Source: Egerieenecus sp048201975 (GTDB taxonomy: Bacteria; Bacillota; Clostridia; Christensenellales; Aristaeellaceae). Taken from it: DNA of 9,289 nt. Numbering within the stretch: the first letter of the stretch is position 1; each line of letters begins with the position of its first letter. Under the pieces are notes generated by a model. The model saw nothing but the letters and a program-made list of their open reading frames with translations, made no database searches and had not been told where the DNA came from. Positions 1 through 7,320 of the stretch are shown in pieces. A program made the translations under genes and the position numbers. The stretch covers positions 1-9,289 of the forward strand of contig DBFBGQ010000114.1 in NCBI GenBank assembly GCA_048201975.1. The letters are read 5' to 3'.

Positions 1-14
1 TTTTTTCCAACCTT

Positions 15-983
15 TTACCGCTCTTCCCGGAAGTAGTTCACGCCGCAGGAGCGGGGCTGCTGGTTTTCGCGGCGCATGCGGATGGAGGAGAGCACCAGGA
101 TCACGCAGGTCACCAGGAAGGGCAGCATGGAGAAGAAGGCGGAAGGAATGCTGATCACATTGGCGGGGATGTAGAGCTTGAGCACGCTCAACGCCCCGAA
201 GACCAGGGAGCCCAGCAGCGCCCTGTAAGGGCTCCAGGCGGCGAAAATCACCAGCGCCACGGCGATCCAGCCCAGGCCGCCCACGCAGTTGTAGGTCCAG
301 TTTCCTCCGCAGGTGACCAGGGCGATGTACGCCCCGCCCAGGCCGCAAATGCCGCCGCCCAGCAGAATGTGAACGTATTTATATGCGCTGACGTTGATTC
401 CGGCGGCGTCCGCCGCAGCGGGATTCTCGCCCACGGCCCGAAGGTTCAGCCCGCGGGAGGTGTGGTTCAGGTACCAGCCCGCACCCAGCGCCAGGACGAC
501 GCCCAGGTAGGTGAACAGGCTGTGGTTGAACAGCAGCTTCCCCAGATAGGGCAGGGCGGTGAGCGCGCCCATGTCCATGGGGCGGAAAAAGGCTTTCATG
601 GCGTCGGACACCATGGCTGCGCCGGAGCCGGAACCGTTGATCATGTTGGTGCCCAGCAGATTGGCTACGCCTGTGCCGAAAATGGTCAGCGTCAGGCCGG
701 CCACGTTCTGGTTGGCCTTGAGGGTGACGGTCAGGAAGGCGTAGACCAACGCTCCCGCCAGCCCGCCCAGGAAGGCGAAAACCAGCGTCGCCACGGCGCT
801 GTCCAGGTAATAGGCGCCCATGAAGCCGAACACGGCGCCCATATACATCATGCCCTCCACGCCCAGGTTGATGTGACCGGCTTTTTCGGTGAGAATCTCC
901 CCCAGGGTGCCAAATAGCAACGGTACGCCCGCCAGAATGGCTGCGTAGAGGAAATTGCTGATCCAGTCCAATGCGGCGATCAT
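15..983 (-). CDS. Nucleoside ABC transporter permease (NupQ/YufQ-like)
   Basis: A 322-residue polytopic membrane protein of the branched-chain/ribose-type ABC permease family (BPD_transp_2). It should form half of the channel of a BMP-family nucleoside importer in the cytoplasmic membrane. Hydrophobic segments run along the whole length. The family motif INLGVEGMMYMGA lies at about residues 38-50, and a second conserved block (AAADAAGIN) is near residue 190. The tail is short and basic. The ATG overlaps the TGA of the upstream permease by 4 nt (ATGA), and a GGGAGG SD sits 9 nt upstream, so translational coupling is likely. It is the last gene of the operon visible here; only 14 bases remain to the window edge, so no terminator can be judged. 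The family call is secure. The substrate (purine or other nucleosides) is inferred from resemblance to B. subtilis NupQ. Confidence 0.9.
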   Translation of the reverse strand: MIAALDWISNFLYAAILAGVPLLFGTLGEILTEKAGHINLGVEGMMYMGAVFGFMGAYYLDSAVATLVFAFLGGLAGALVYAFLTVTLKANQNVAGLTLTIFGTGVANLLGTNMINGSGSGAAMVSDAMKAFFRPMDMGALTALPYLGKLLFNHSLFTYLGVVLALGAGWYLNHTSRGLNLRAVGENPAAADAAGINVSAYKYVHILLGGGICGLGGAYIALVTCGGNWTYNCVGGLGWIAVALVIFAAWSPYRALLGSLVFGALSVLKLYIPANVISIPSAFFSMLPFLVTCVILVLSSIRMRRENQQPRSCGVNYFREER

Positions 984-2080
984 GCCTGAACGCCTCCCTT
1001 CTCCGCCCGGCCGCGGAACATCAGCCGGTAGTTGATAAAGAATTCAGCGCCCAGGACGAAAAACAGGATGATGCCCTGGAGCACGTCCGCCATGGAGGGG
1101 GAAATTTTGAACGCCGATTCAATGGCGCCGCTGCCCTTCTCCATTACGCCGAAAAGCGCGCTGGTCAGCAGGATGCCCAGCGGGGAGAGTCGCGCCAGCC
1201 AGGCTACGATAATGGCTGTGAAGCCCACGCCTCCGGCTACCGAATCGGTAAGCTGCATGTCGGCGCCGCTGGCCTGCATCACGCCCGCCAGGCCACAGAT
1301 GGCCGCAGAGAGAAACATGGTTCGCAGAACGATTTTCTTCACAGGCATGCCGGCATAGCGGGCGGTGTTTTCATTTTCGCCCACCACCGTGAGCTCGTAG
1401 CCGTGCTTGGTGTAGCGCAGATAGACAAACACCAGCGCCACCAGCGCCAGCGCCACCACCCAGCCCATGTGGATGCCCAGCACCTTGGGCAGGCGGGCAG
1501 CTTTTTCAAACCGGGGCATAATGGGAAAGCCCATGGCGGTGGGGTCCTTCCAGGGACCTTCCCGCAGGAACTGGATGAAGTACTGGGCAACGTAGTTCAT
1601 CATCAGGGTGAAAAGGGTTTCGTTGGTGCCAAAGCGGGTTTTGAACCAGGCGGGGATGGCTCCCCACAGCCCGCCCATGACCGCGCCGGAGATCAGCATG
1701 ACAGGGATGAGCACCTGACTGGGCCAACTGGCGCCGAAGGTGTAGGCGAAAAAGCTCCCCGCAATGGCGCCCACGCAGATCTGTCCCTCCGCGCCGATGT
1801 TCCAAAAGCGCATTTTGAAGGCCAGGGTCACGCCCAGGGCGGAGACGCACAGGGGAATGGCGATCTTCACCGTCTCCCGCAGGGAAATGGTGCTGCCCAG
1901 CGCGCCGGTAATCATGGTCTGGTAGATGACCAAGGGGTTCTGGTTGAGAAACAGCAGGAATATGCCGCCGGTGAGCAGCGCCAGCAGCACGGCGCTGAGG
2001 CGGATCAGCACCAGCTTTCCGGGAGCGATGGCCGCGCGCTGCACCACATGCACCAGGGGCGTGGTCGTTTTTTCAGACAT
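980..2080 (-). CDS. Nucleoside ABC transporter permease (NupP/YufP-like)
   Basis: A 366-residue integral membrane permease, partner of the downstream permease in a heterodimeric importer channel. A short cytoplasmic N-terminus (about 25 residues) leads into the first hydrophobic segment at about 26-46. The motif FWNIGAEGQICVGA at about 92-105 is the counterpart of the NLGVEG motif in the partner and is diagnostic of the YufP/NupP-type permeases. The ATG lies inside the 3' end of the ATPase gene (8-nt overlap), with a GGAGG SD 6 nt upstream that is itself within the ATPase coding sequence. The 3' end overlaps the next permease by 4 nt. The tight overlaps indicate a single transcript and probably matched stoichiometry of the subunits. 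Length is normal for the family. The transported nucleoside cannot be read from sequence. Confidence 0.9.
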   Translation of the reverse strand: MSEKTTTPLVHVVQRAAIAPGKLVLIRLSAVLLALLTGGIFLLFLNQNPLVIYQTMITGALGSTISLRETVKIAIPLCVSALGVTLAFKMRFWNIGAEGQICVGAIAGSFFAYTFGASWPSQVLIPVMLISGAVMGGLWGAIPAWFKTRFGTNETLFTLMMNYVAQYFIQFLREGPWKDPTAMGFPIMPRFEKAARLPKVLGIHMGWVVALALVALVFVYLRYTKHGYELTVVGENENTARYAGMPVKKIVLRTMFLSAAICGLAGVMQASGADMQLTDSVAGGVGFTAIIVAWLARLSPLGILLTSALFGVMEKGSGAIESAFKISPSMADVLQGIILFFVLGAEFFINYRLMFRGRAEKGGVQA

Positions 2081-3599
2081 AGTCGTCCTCCATTTCCTCC
2101 GGGCTTAGCGCGCCGGTCATCTTCATGCCGAGCAGCTCCTTGGTGGCAAACTTGGCCGGAATGGTGGCCGTCGCTTTGCCGCCGCACAGCACCAGGATGC
2201 GGTCGCACAGCTCCAGCAGCACGTCCAGATCCTCGCCGATGTAGAGGATGCCCACGCCTTTGCGCTTTTGCTCCTGAAGCAGATCGTAGATGGTATAGCT
2301 GCTGCCGATATCCAGGCCGCGCACCGGATACGCGGTGATGAGCACCTTGGGGTTCAGGTCGATCTCCCGGCCCAGGAGCACCTTCTGCACATTGCCGCCG
2401 GAGAGCTTTTTCACGGCGATGTTCACGCTGGGCGCGCTGATTTGAAGACGGCGGATCAGCTTTTCAGCCAGGGCCCTGGCGGGCTTGCGGCGGAGGAACA
2501 GCCCCCGCTGGTCGCCGTAGGTTTTCAGAAGCATGTTGTCGGTGATGCTCATACCGCCCACCAGGCCCATTCCCAGCCGGTCCTCCGGGATGAAGGACAT
2601 GCTGATCCCCTTGCGTATGATCTCCCGGGGGGTCAGGCCGTCCACGCGCTTTCCTTCCATGAGGATGCTGCCGGCCTCCACCTTCTGCAGCCCGGCGATG
2701 GCCTCGCAAAGCTCCTTCTGCCCGCTGCCGGCCACGCCGCACACGCCCAGGATCTCGCTTTCACGCAGCTGAAAGGACACATGGTCCAGCCGCCGCACAC
2801 CATCCTCGCCCGTGACGCACAGGTCGTGCACGTCCAGCAGCGCCTCGCCGGGGTCCAGCTCCTCCCGCTCGATCCGAAGGCTGACGGGCCGGCCCACCAT
2901 GAGCTCCGTCAGCTGCTGTATGGTGGTCTGCGCCGTGGTGACCGTACCTACGCTTTCGCCCTTGCGCAGGATGGTTACCCGGTCGGAAACGTCCAGCACC
3001 TCGGCCAGCTTATGGGTGATGATGACTACCGCATGGCCTTCCTGGCGCATCTTCCGCAGGATGGCGAAGAGCTTTTCCGTCTCCTGCGGGGTGAGCACCG
3101 CGGTAGGCTCGTCCAGGATGAGGATGTCCGCGCCCCTAGCCAGCACCTTGACGATTTCCACCGTCTGCTTTTCTCCCACGGACATGTTGTATATTTTCTT
3201 GTTCAGGTCCACGTCCAGGCCAAAGCGGGCGCACAGGGACTGGGGATCCTCCGAGAGCTTGCCCTTGATGCCAAGCAGAATGTTTTCCCGGGCGGTGAGC
3301 ACGTCTACCAGCTTGAAATGCTGATGGATCATGCCGACGCCCAGGCTGATGGCGTCCTTGGGGCTGCGGATGGATACGGCCCGGCCGTTGACCTGGATGC
3401 GGCCGCTATCCGGCCGATAGATGCCGGAGAGCATGTTTACCAGGGTGGTTTTGCCGCTGCCGTTTTCGCCCAGCAGGGCCAAAATTTCGCCCCGGCGCAC
3501 GGTCAGGCATACGTTGTGGTTTGCCCGCACGCTACCGAAGGACTTGCACAGATTTTCCAGGCGAATGGCTTCGGCCGGGGTTGGCGGGGTGTTTTGCAC
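2073..3599 (-). CDS. Nucleoside ABC transporter double ATPase (NupO/YufO-like)
   Basis: A 508-residue cytoplasmic ATPase with two fused nucleotide-binding domains that powers the two downstream permeases. Domain 1 has a full set of motifs: Walker A GENGSGKT (44-51), Q-loop Gln near 93, signature MSVGEKQ (139-145), Walker B ILILDEP (159-165) and switch His196. Domain 2 is degenerate in the way usual for this family: GVAGSGQKEL replaces Walker A (288-297), the signature LSGGNVQ (399-405) is kept, and the Walker B Glu and switch His are missing. I chose the GTG at 3599 because AAGG of an SD lies just upstream, translation from it starts directly with the first NBD strand, and 508 aa is the family length. 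The open frame continues to 3782, but that extension lies over the promoter and leader and has an unlikely composition. First gene of the importer operon. The ends of the three genes overlap. Confidence 0.92.
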   Translation of the reverse strand: MQNTPPTPAEAIRLENLCKSFGSVRANHNVCLTVRRGEILALLGENGSGKTTLVNMLSGIYRPDSGRIQVNGRAVSIRSPKDAISLGVGMIHQHFKLVDVLTARENILLGIKGKLSEDPQSLCARFGLDVDLNKKIYNMSVGEKQTVEIVKVLARGADILILDEPTAVLTPQETEKLFAILRKMRQEGHAVVIITHKLAEVLDVSDRVTILRKGESVGTVTTAQTTIQQLTELMVGRPVSLRIEREELDPGEALLDVHDLCVTGEDGVRRLDHVSFQLRESEILGVCGVAGSGQKELCEAIAGLQKVEAGSILMEGKRVDGLTPREIIRKGISMSFIPEDRLGMGLVGGMSITDNMLLKTYGDQRGLFLRRKPARALAEKLIRRLQISAPSVNIAVKKLSGGNVQKVLLGREIDLNPKVLITAYPVRGLDIGSSYTIYDLLQEQKRKGVGILYIGEDLDVLLELCDRILVLCGGKATATIPAKFATKELLGMKMTGALSPEEMEDDYV

Positions 3600-3747
3600 A
3601 GAAGCACCTTCTTCGTCATATGTATTGGAAGCGCATGCGGCGCAGGCGCCGGGGAAGCGGGCCGGCCGCGCATAAAAAGGGACGCCCCGGGGAAAGCAAC
3701 GGCTGGGATGTTCCTTTGCCGCGCCGGCCCGGAAGAAACCAGTAACG
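3600..3747 (-). promoter_or_regulatory. Long GC-rich structured leader of the nucleoside importer operon
   Basis: About 148 nt separate the predicted transcription start (near 3747) from the GTG at 3599. A perfect 9-bp pairing (arms 3658-3666 and 3723-3731, GCCGGCCCG type) closes a domain of 56 nt. Inside it, a second imperfect helix is possible (AAAGGAAC with GTTGCTTT, one mismatch), next to a CCCCGGGG palindrome. Further GC-rich repeats (GGCGC-CT-GCGCC) lie nearer the gene. No known riboswitch core, including the purine class, is recognisable. A regulatory role is inference; the GC-rich pairings could also be chance. Confidence 0.35.
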
Positions 3748-3753
3748 TCTATC

Positions 3754-3782
3754 ATTATATCGGAACGAAGGCGTATTTTCAA
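3754..3782 (-). promoter_or_regulatory. Sigma-A-type promoter of the importer operon
   Basis: On the minus strand, TTGAAA (3782-3777) and a perfect TATAAT (3759-3754) are separated by exactly 17 bp. Transcription would begin near 3747 and read the ATPase and both permeases. It is the best consensus match in the divergent region. No equally convincing promoter for the GuaA-like gene was found on the other strand. Confidence 0.75.
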
Positions 3783-3933
3783 GGGAAATGGCGAACGATT
3801 GCGTCAAAAGTGGGGAACTTCTTCGGGAAATCCTCTGCTTTTTTCGAAAAAGTGGCGGCAAGAAGGATTTTTTGCGGCGCTGTCGAACAAAATTGGTGAA
3901 AACTCCTGATTTTTTTCGGACGAGGTGGTTTAC

Positions 3934-5400
3934 ATGCGGGATATGGTGGTGCTGGTGGAGCTGAACGGCGCATGCTGCCGCTCCATGGCGCGGAAGCTGC
4001 GCGCGGAGCATATTTATTGCAAAATTCTCCCGGCAACCGCAACCGCAGAAGACATCCTGGCTCAGGAGCCCCTGGGCGTATTGCTGGCGGGCGGCGACAC
4101 GGGGGAGCCGGCCGTATTCCCGGAAGGGTGCGGCTGGACCAAAACGGGGCTGCCGCTGCTGGCCATGGGGGACGCGGCGCTGGGACTGTGCCTGGCCCTG
4201 GGCGGACAGCTGACGCCTCGGGAAGATACGCCCCAGGTGGCGCAGATTACCCTGAGCGACCGGCAGGCGGAGCTCTTTGACCAGGTGGAAACGGAAGAGC
4301 GGTATTTGACGCATCCCCGGCGCATGATCCTGGGCGAAGGCGTGGAAAGCATTGTGGATTCGCCGGAGGGGACGCTGGGACTTTACCAGCGGGAGCGCAA
4401 GGCTTACGGCCTTGCCTTCCAGGTGGAGCAGAACGACCCTGACGGCGTGCAGCTGCTGGTCAACTTCTGCCGGGGTCTGTGCGGTTGCACGCCCTGGTGG
4501 AGCAACCAGGCCTTTGCGGAGCGCGCGGTGGAGGAGATCCGCCGCTGCGTGGGCGAAGGGGAGGCGGTCTGCGCGCTGTCCGGCGGTGTGGACAGCGGCG
4601 TTTGCGCGCTGCTGGGCCATATGGCCATTGGTTCACGGTTGCATTGCATCTTTGTGGACACGGGCTTGCTGCGCAAGGGTGAGGGCGACCGGGTCATGAG
4701 CTTTTACAAGGACACCATGGGCCTGAACCTGATCCGGGTGGATGCCGGCCAGCGGTTTCTCAGCGCGCTCAAGGGTGTGTGCCGGGCCGAGGAAAAGGAA
4801 GACATCATTTTCCGCCTGCTGAACGAAGAGCTGGAAAAGGTCGTTCGCCAGCTGGGCGACGTGCGGATTCTGCTGCAAGGCACCAACTACAGCGATACGT
4901 TGGCCGCGGGCAATCTGTTTCCGCTCAATGCGCCGGAGCACCGCATGCGGGTCATCGAGCCTGTACGGGAGCTGTTTAAGGATGAGATTCGCCGGGTGGG
5001 CGAGGAACTGGGCCTGCCGCCCATGATCATCCAGCGGCAGCCTTTCCCGGGCAGCGGCCTTGCGCTGCGCATACTCAGCGACATTACCGAGGAAAAGCTG
5101 GCCATTTTGCGGGAAGCGGACGCTATTTTCCGCTGCGAAATCGAAGAGACGGGGCAGAGCAAGCGGCTGTGGCAGTATTTTGCTACCCTGGCGGAAAATC
5201 CCGCCGAGGATGGACGAAATATGGTGGTCACCCTTCGGGCGGTGCAGGTGTGCGACGGCAGCTCCGCCATGGCAGCCCGCTTGCCGTACGACCTGCTGGA
5301 AAAGGTGGTGCAGTTGATTCGGGAGCGCGTGCCCCAGGTGCGCCGGGTGATCTATGACCTGACCCCTTCCAGCAATTACAAGGGCGTGGAATGGCGGTAA
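3934..5400 (+). CDS. Divergent GMP synthase (GuaA) homologue with degenerate glutaminase domain
   Basis: A 488-residue homologue of GuaA, which makes GMP from XMP, ATP and glutamine. The ATG at 3934 is preferred: GAGGTGG lies 5 nt upstream, whereas the in-frame GTG at 3925 lies inside that SD. The domain order matches GuaA: class I glutaminase (about 1-185), ATP pyrophosphatase (about 190-380), C-terminal dimerisation domain. The P-loop SGGVDS (216-221) is intact, as are FVDTGLLR, RFLSAL, EPVRELFKDE and RQPFPGSGL. The glutaminase is not intact: the Cys of GVCYGMQ aligns with Gly79, the catalytic His with Gln163, and only the Glu (165) remains; DFGSQY is also lost. About 18 residues containing the SHHNVGGLP lid motif are missing after QGTNYSD, and the terminal KPPGTIEWE is replaced by NYKGVEWR. 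About 20-30 residues shorter than usual. It may use free ammonia, a separate glutaminase or another substrate. Homology is sure; function is open. Confidence 0.85.
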   Translation: MRDMVVLVELNGACCRSMARKLRAEHIYCKILPATATAEDILAQEPLGVLLAGGDTGEPAVFPEGCGWTKTGLPLLAMGDAALGLCLALGGQLTPREDTPQVAQITLSDRQAELFDQVETEERYLTHPRRMILGEGVESIVDSPEGTLGLYQRERKAYGLAFQVEQNDPDGVQLLVNFCRGLCGCTPWWSNQAFAERAVEEIRRCVGEGEAVCALSGGVDSGVCALLGHMAIGSRLHCIFVDTGLLRKGEGDRVMSFYKDTMGLNLIRVDAGQRFLSALKGVCRAEEKEDIIFRLLNEELEKVVRQLGDVRILLQGTNYSDTLAAGNLFPLNAPEHRMRVIEPVRELFKDEIRRVGEELGLPPMIIQRQPFPGSGLALRILSDITEEKLAILREADAIFRCEIEETGQSKRLWQYFATLAENPAEDGRNMVVTLRAVQVCDGSSAMAARLPYDLLEKVVQLIRERVPQVRRVIYDLTPSSNYKGVEWR

Positions 5401-5422
5401 ACGAAGCAAACAATGCATCTGA

Positions 5423-5453
5423 GGGCGCAGGCGAACAATCGCCTGCGCCCTTT
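5423..5453 (+). terminator. Intrinsic terminator of the GuaA-like gene
   Basis: A perfect 12-bp stem (GGGCGCAGGCGA, 5423-5434, with 5439-5450) and an ACAA tetraloop begin 22 nt after the TAA. Only three T follow directly, so release may be less efficient than the stem suggests. Flanking ATGCA/TGCAT bases could extend the helix. Confidence 0.8.
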
Positions 5454-5462
5454 GCATCCACG

Positions 5463-5487
5463 AAAAAAAAGGAGCCGTGTGGCTCCT
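5463..5487 (-). terminator. Intrinsic terminator of the murA / J-protein operon
   Basis: Read on the minus strand, a 7-bp stem AGGAGCC / GGCTCCT with a 4-nt ACAC loop is followed by eight T (5470-5463). It sits 12 nt beyond the stop of the J-domain gene. It is a textbook terminator and lies only 12 nt from the opposing terminator of the GuaA-like gene. Confidence 0.88.
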
Positions 5488-5498
5488 GGGCAAGGGCG

Positions 5499-6017
5499 TT
5501 ATTTTCTCCGGTGCAGCAGCCGCTTCAGCTTGCCATGCAGGGTGGCACTCTCCTTCATGGCCAGGGCCGCATCCAGGGCGCCCTGGCGGTAAACGTTATT
5601 TTCCGGGTCCCGGCGAACCGCTTCCCGGAAGCTGGCGTGCGCGGATTCATATTGCTGCAGGGTCATCAAAATATAGCCCTGCAGGTAATACCATTCGTCA
5701 TCCCGGACCTCTGCCCGCAGCAGTTGACGCAGGGCGCTCTCCGGGTTGTTCTGGCGGAGCATTTTCTGCGCCAGGTGCTTGGCGTCCTGGGGGGGCAGGG
5801 TGTGGGTATAGGTATTGACGCGCTTGGGGGAAGCCAGGCGGAGCGCCTCTTCATACGCAAGGTTCAGGGCCAGCAGCTTCTCCTGGGCCGCTCGTTGCTC
5901 CTCCGCGTCCAGGAACTGGTCCGGGTGGCATTTCTTGACCAGCGCGCGGTAGGCGGCGCGAACTTCCTCCGCATCGGCGACGTCGTGAAGGCCGAGCACT
6001 TCAAAGGGATTGCTCGT
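5499..6017 (-). CDS. Small J-domain protein with C-terminal TPR-like repeat; apparent ACG start
   Basis: A DnaJ-family co-chaperone-like protein of 172 residues if read from 6017. The J-domain occupies about residues 3-65: NPFEVLGL, helix II (EEVRAAYRALVKK), the DnaK-activating HPD at 31-33, and helix III. A TPR-like helix pair (WYYLQGYILMTLQQYESAHASFREAV) lies at about 110-140, and the tail is basic (KLKRLLHRRK). There is no Gly/Phe or zinc-finger region, so this is a class III J-protein, cytosolic and with no membrane segment. The first canonical start in frame is GTG at 5999, but it would cut off NPFE of helix I and has its SD 22 nt away. The SD GAGGAGGAGGTGG (6034-6022) is correctly spaced for ACG at 6017-6015, giving (M)SNPFEVLGL. 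Either ACG initiates, or this is a mutated or misread ATG. Second gene after murA, 33 nt from its stop. Client protein unknown. Confidence 0.82.
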   Translation of the reverse strand, partial: TSNPFEVLGLHDVADAEEVRAAYRALVKKCHPDQFLDAEEQRAAQEKLLALNLAYEEALRLASPKRVNTYTHTLPPQDAKHLAQKMLRQNNPESALRQLLRAEVRDDEWYYLQGYILMTLQQYESAHASFREAVRRDPENNVYRQGALDAALAMKESATLHGKLKRLLHRRK

Positions 6018-6050
6018 AGAACCACCTCCTCCTCTGCGGCAGGTCGCCCG

Positions 6051-7316
6051 TTAGATGGTTTCCCGCTTGATATCCGCGCCCAGCGCGCGCAGCTTTTGCT
6101 CGATGTGCTCATAGCCCCGATCGATGTATTCGGGCTCGTAGATCTCCGTGACGCCCTTGGCCATCAGCCCGGCTACCACCAGCGCAGCGCCGGCGCGCAG
6201 GTCCGTGGTGGTTACGGGCGCGCCATAGAGTTGGGGAACGCCCTCGATGATGGCCATGCGCTCCACAACCCGCACCCGCGCGCCCATGCGGCGAATCTCA
6301 TCCAGGTGCTTGAAGCGTTGCTCAAAGATGGTTTCCGTCACAATGCTGGTGCCGTGGGCGGTGGTCAGCAGCGCGCTCATGGGCTGCTGCAGGTCTGTGG
6401 GAAAGCCGGGATATACCTGCGTCTTGACGTTCACGGCCCGGTGGCCGCCCAGGGTGCGCACGCGAATGGCATCGTCGCTGTCGGAAACCTTCACGCCCAT
6501 CTCCAATAGCTTGGCCGTGAGCGCCTCCATGTGCTGGGGAATGCAGCCGCGGATGATTACGTCGCCGCGGGTGGCGGCGGCTGCGATCATCAGCGTGCCG
6601 GTCTCGATCTGGTCGGGGATGACGGCGTAGGTGCAGCCGTGCAAATGCTGTTGCCCGCGGATGCGGATCACATCGGTACCGGCGCCCTTGACCTTGGCGC
6701 CCATGCTGTTCAGGAAATTGGCCAGGTCGACGATATGCGGCTCCTTGGCCGCATTGTAGATGATGGTGGTGCCCTTGGCTTTGGCGGCGGCAAGCATGAC
6801 GTTGATGGTGCCGCCTACGGTGACCATGTCGAAAAACACGTCACCGCCAACGAGCTGCTGGCACTGGGCGTTGATCATGCCGCCCCGCTCCTCAGCCTCC
6901 GCGCCCAGGCTGATGAAGCCCTTTAGGTGCTGGTCAATGGGCCGGGAGCCGATCTCACAGCCGCCGGGGGAGGCTACGCGTGCCTTGCCGCACCGCCCCA
7001 GAAGCGCGCCGATGAGGTAGTAACTGGCCCGCAGCCGCTGGGAATCCCGGTAGGAAACCTGCCAGCCCTCCGCCGGGCGGGGGTCCACGGTGAGAAACTC
7101 ACCCGGAACATAGGTTACTTTTGCTCCCAGCGAGCGGAGAATGTCCACCAATGCATGCACGTCCTCGATGTCGGGGAGGTTCTCGATGGTGCAGGGGTCG
7201 CTGCTGAGCAGCATGGCGGGGATGACGGCCACCGCCGTATTCTTCCCGCCGCTGACCCGGACCTCTCCTTCCAGGGCATTGCCACCGGTAATCAGCATTC
7301 GTTCTTTCATGGGCAT
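6051..7316 (-). CDS. murA: UDP-N-acetylglucosamine 1-carboxyvinyltransferase (MurA)
   Basis: A cytosolic enzyme for the first committed step of peptidoglycan synthesis: transfer of enolpyruvate from PEP to UDP-GlcNAc. 421 residues, normal family length. Visible active-site features are Lys25-Asn26 in VSGGKNTA, the catalytic loop PGGCEIGSRP with Cys120 (Cys115 in E. coli), Arg125, the general base Asp308 in FPTDLQ, Arg374 in DLRAGA and Arg400 in DRGYEHIEQKLRALGA. Since Cys120 is present, the usual resistance by Cys-to-Asp change is absent, so fosfomycin sensitivity of this copy is inferred. Start: ATG 7316, with a second ATG at 7310 that resembles other MurA N-termini. The strong SD AGGAGGT is 24 nt from 7316, separated by a hairpin. 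Firmicutes often carry two MurA copies; which paralogue this is cannot be decided here. First gene of an operon with the J-protein; divergent from uppP. Confidence 0.96.
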   Translation of the reverse strand: MPMKERMLITGGNALEGEVRVSGGKNTAVAVIPAMLLSSDPCTIENLPDIEDVHALVDILRSLGAKVTYVPGEFLTVDPRPAEGWQVSYRDSQRLRASYYLIGALLGRCGKARVASPGGCEIGSRPIDQHLKGFISLGAEAEERGGMINAQCQQLVGGDVFFDMVTVGGTINVMLAAAKAKGTTIIYNAAKEPHIVDLANFLNSMGAKVKGAGTDVIRIRGQQHLHGCTYAVIPDQIETGTLMIAAAATRGDVIIRGCIPQHMEALTAKLLEMGVKVSDSDDAIRVRTLGGHRAVNVKTQVYPGFPTDLQQPMSALLTTAHGTSIVTETIFEQRFKHLDEIRRMGARVRVVERMAIIEGVPQLYGAPVTTTDLRAGAALVVAGLMAKGVTEIYEPEYIDRGYEHIEQKLRALGADIKRETI

Positions 7317-7320
7317 GATC

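Noticed and set aside
3600..3747. Purine or guanidine riboswitch in the importer leader.
   Set aside because: I see none of the conserved core bases of either class; only generic GC-rich pairings.
3600..3782. N-terminal extension of the ABC ATPase to the open-frame start at 3782.
   Set aside because: It would overlap the TTGAAA/TATAAT promoter, encode a Cys/Pro/Arg-rich stretch unlike the family, and lengthen the protein by 61 residues. GTG 3599 has an SD and the family length.
2268..3899. Long plus-strand open frame of 543 codons opposite the ABC ATPase, and a similar 455-codon frame opposite the permease at 971-2338.
   Set aside because: Both are antisense to well-recognised genes, have His/Gln/Gly-rich translations without any domain, and are the usual shadow of GC-rich codon use.
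3790..3900. PurR-box-like CGAAC sequences (near 3793 and 3884) between the importer and the GuaA-like gene.
   Set aside because: Each differs from the B. subtilis PurBox at several positions, and no inverted pair with the usual spacing exists.
3783..3933. Promoter for the GuaA-like gene (for example TTCGAA with a 17-bp spacer to GATTTT).
   Set aside because: The -10 match is poor and several equally weak pairs exist; none is supportable.
4141..4200. Frameshift or sequencing error as the reason for the missing GuaA catalytic Cys.
   Set aside because: The residues on both sides align without gaps to GuaA (GLPLL... and ...ALGGQL), and the His site 84 residues further on is also changed, so a local frame error does not explain it.
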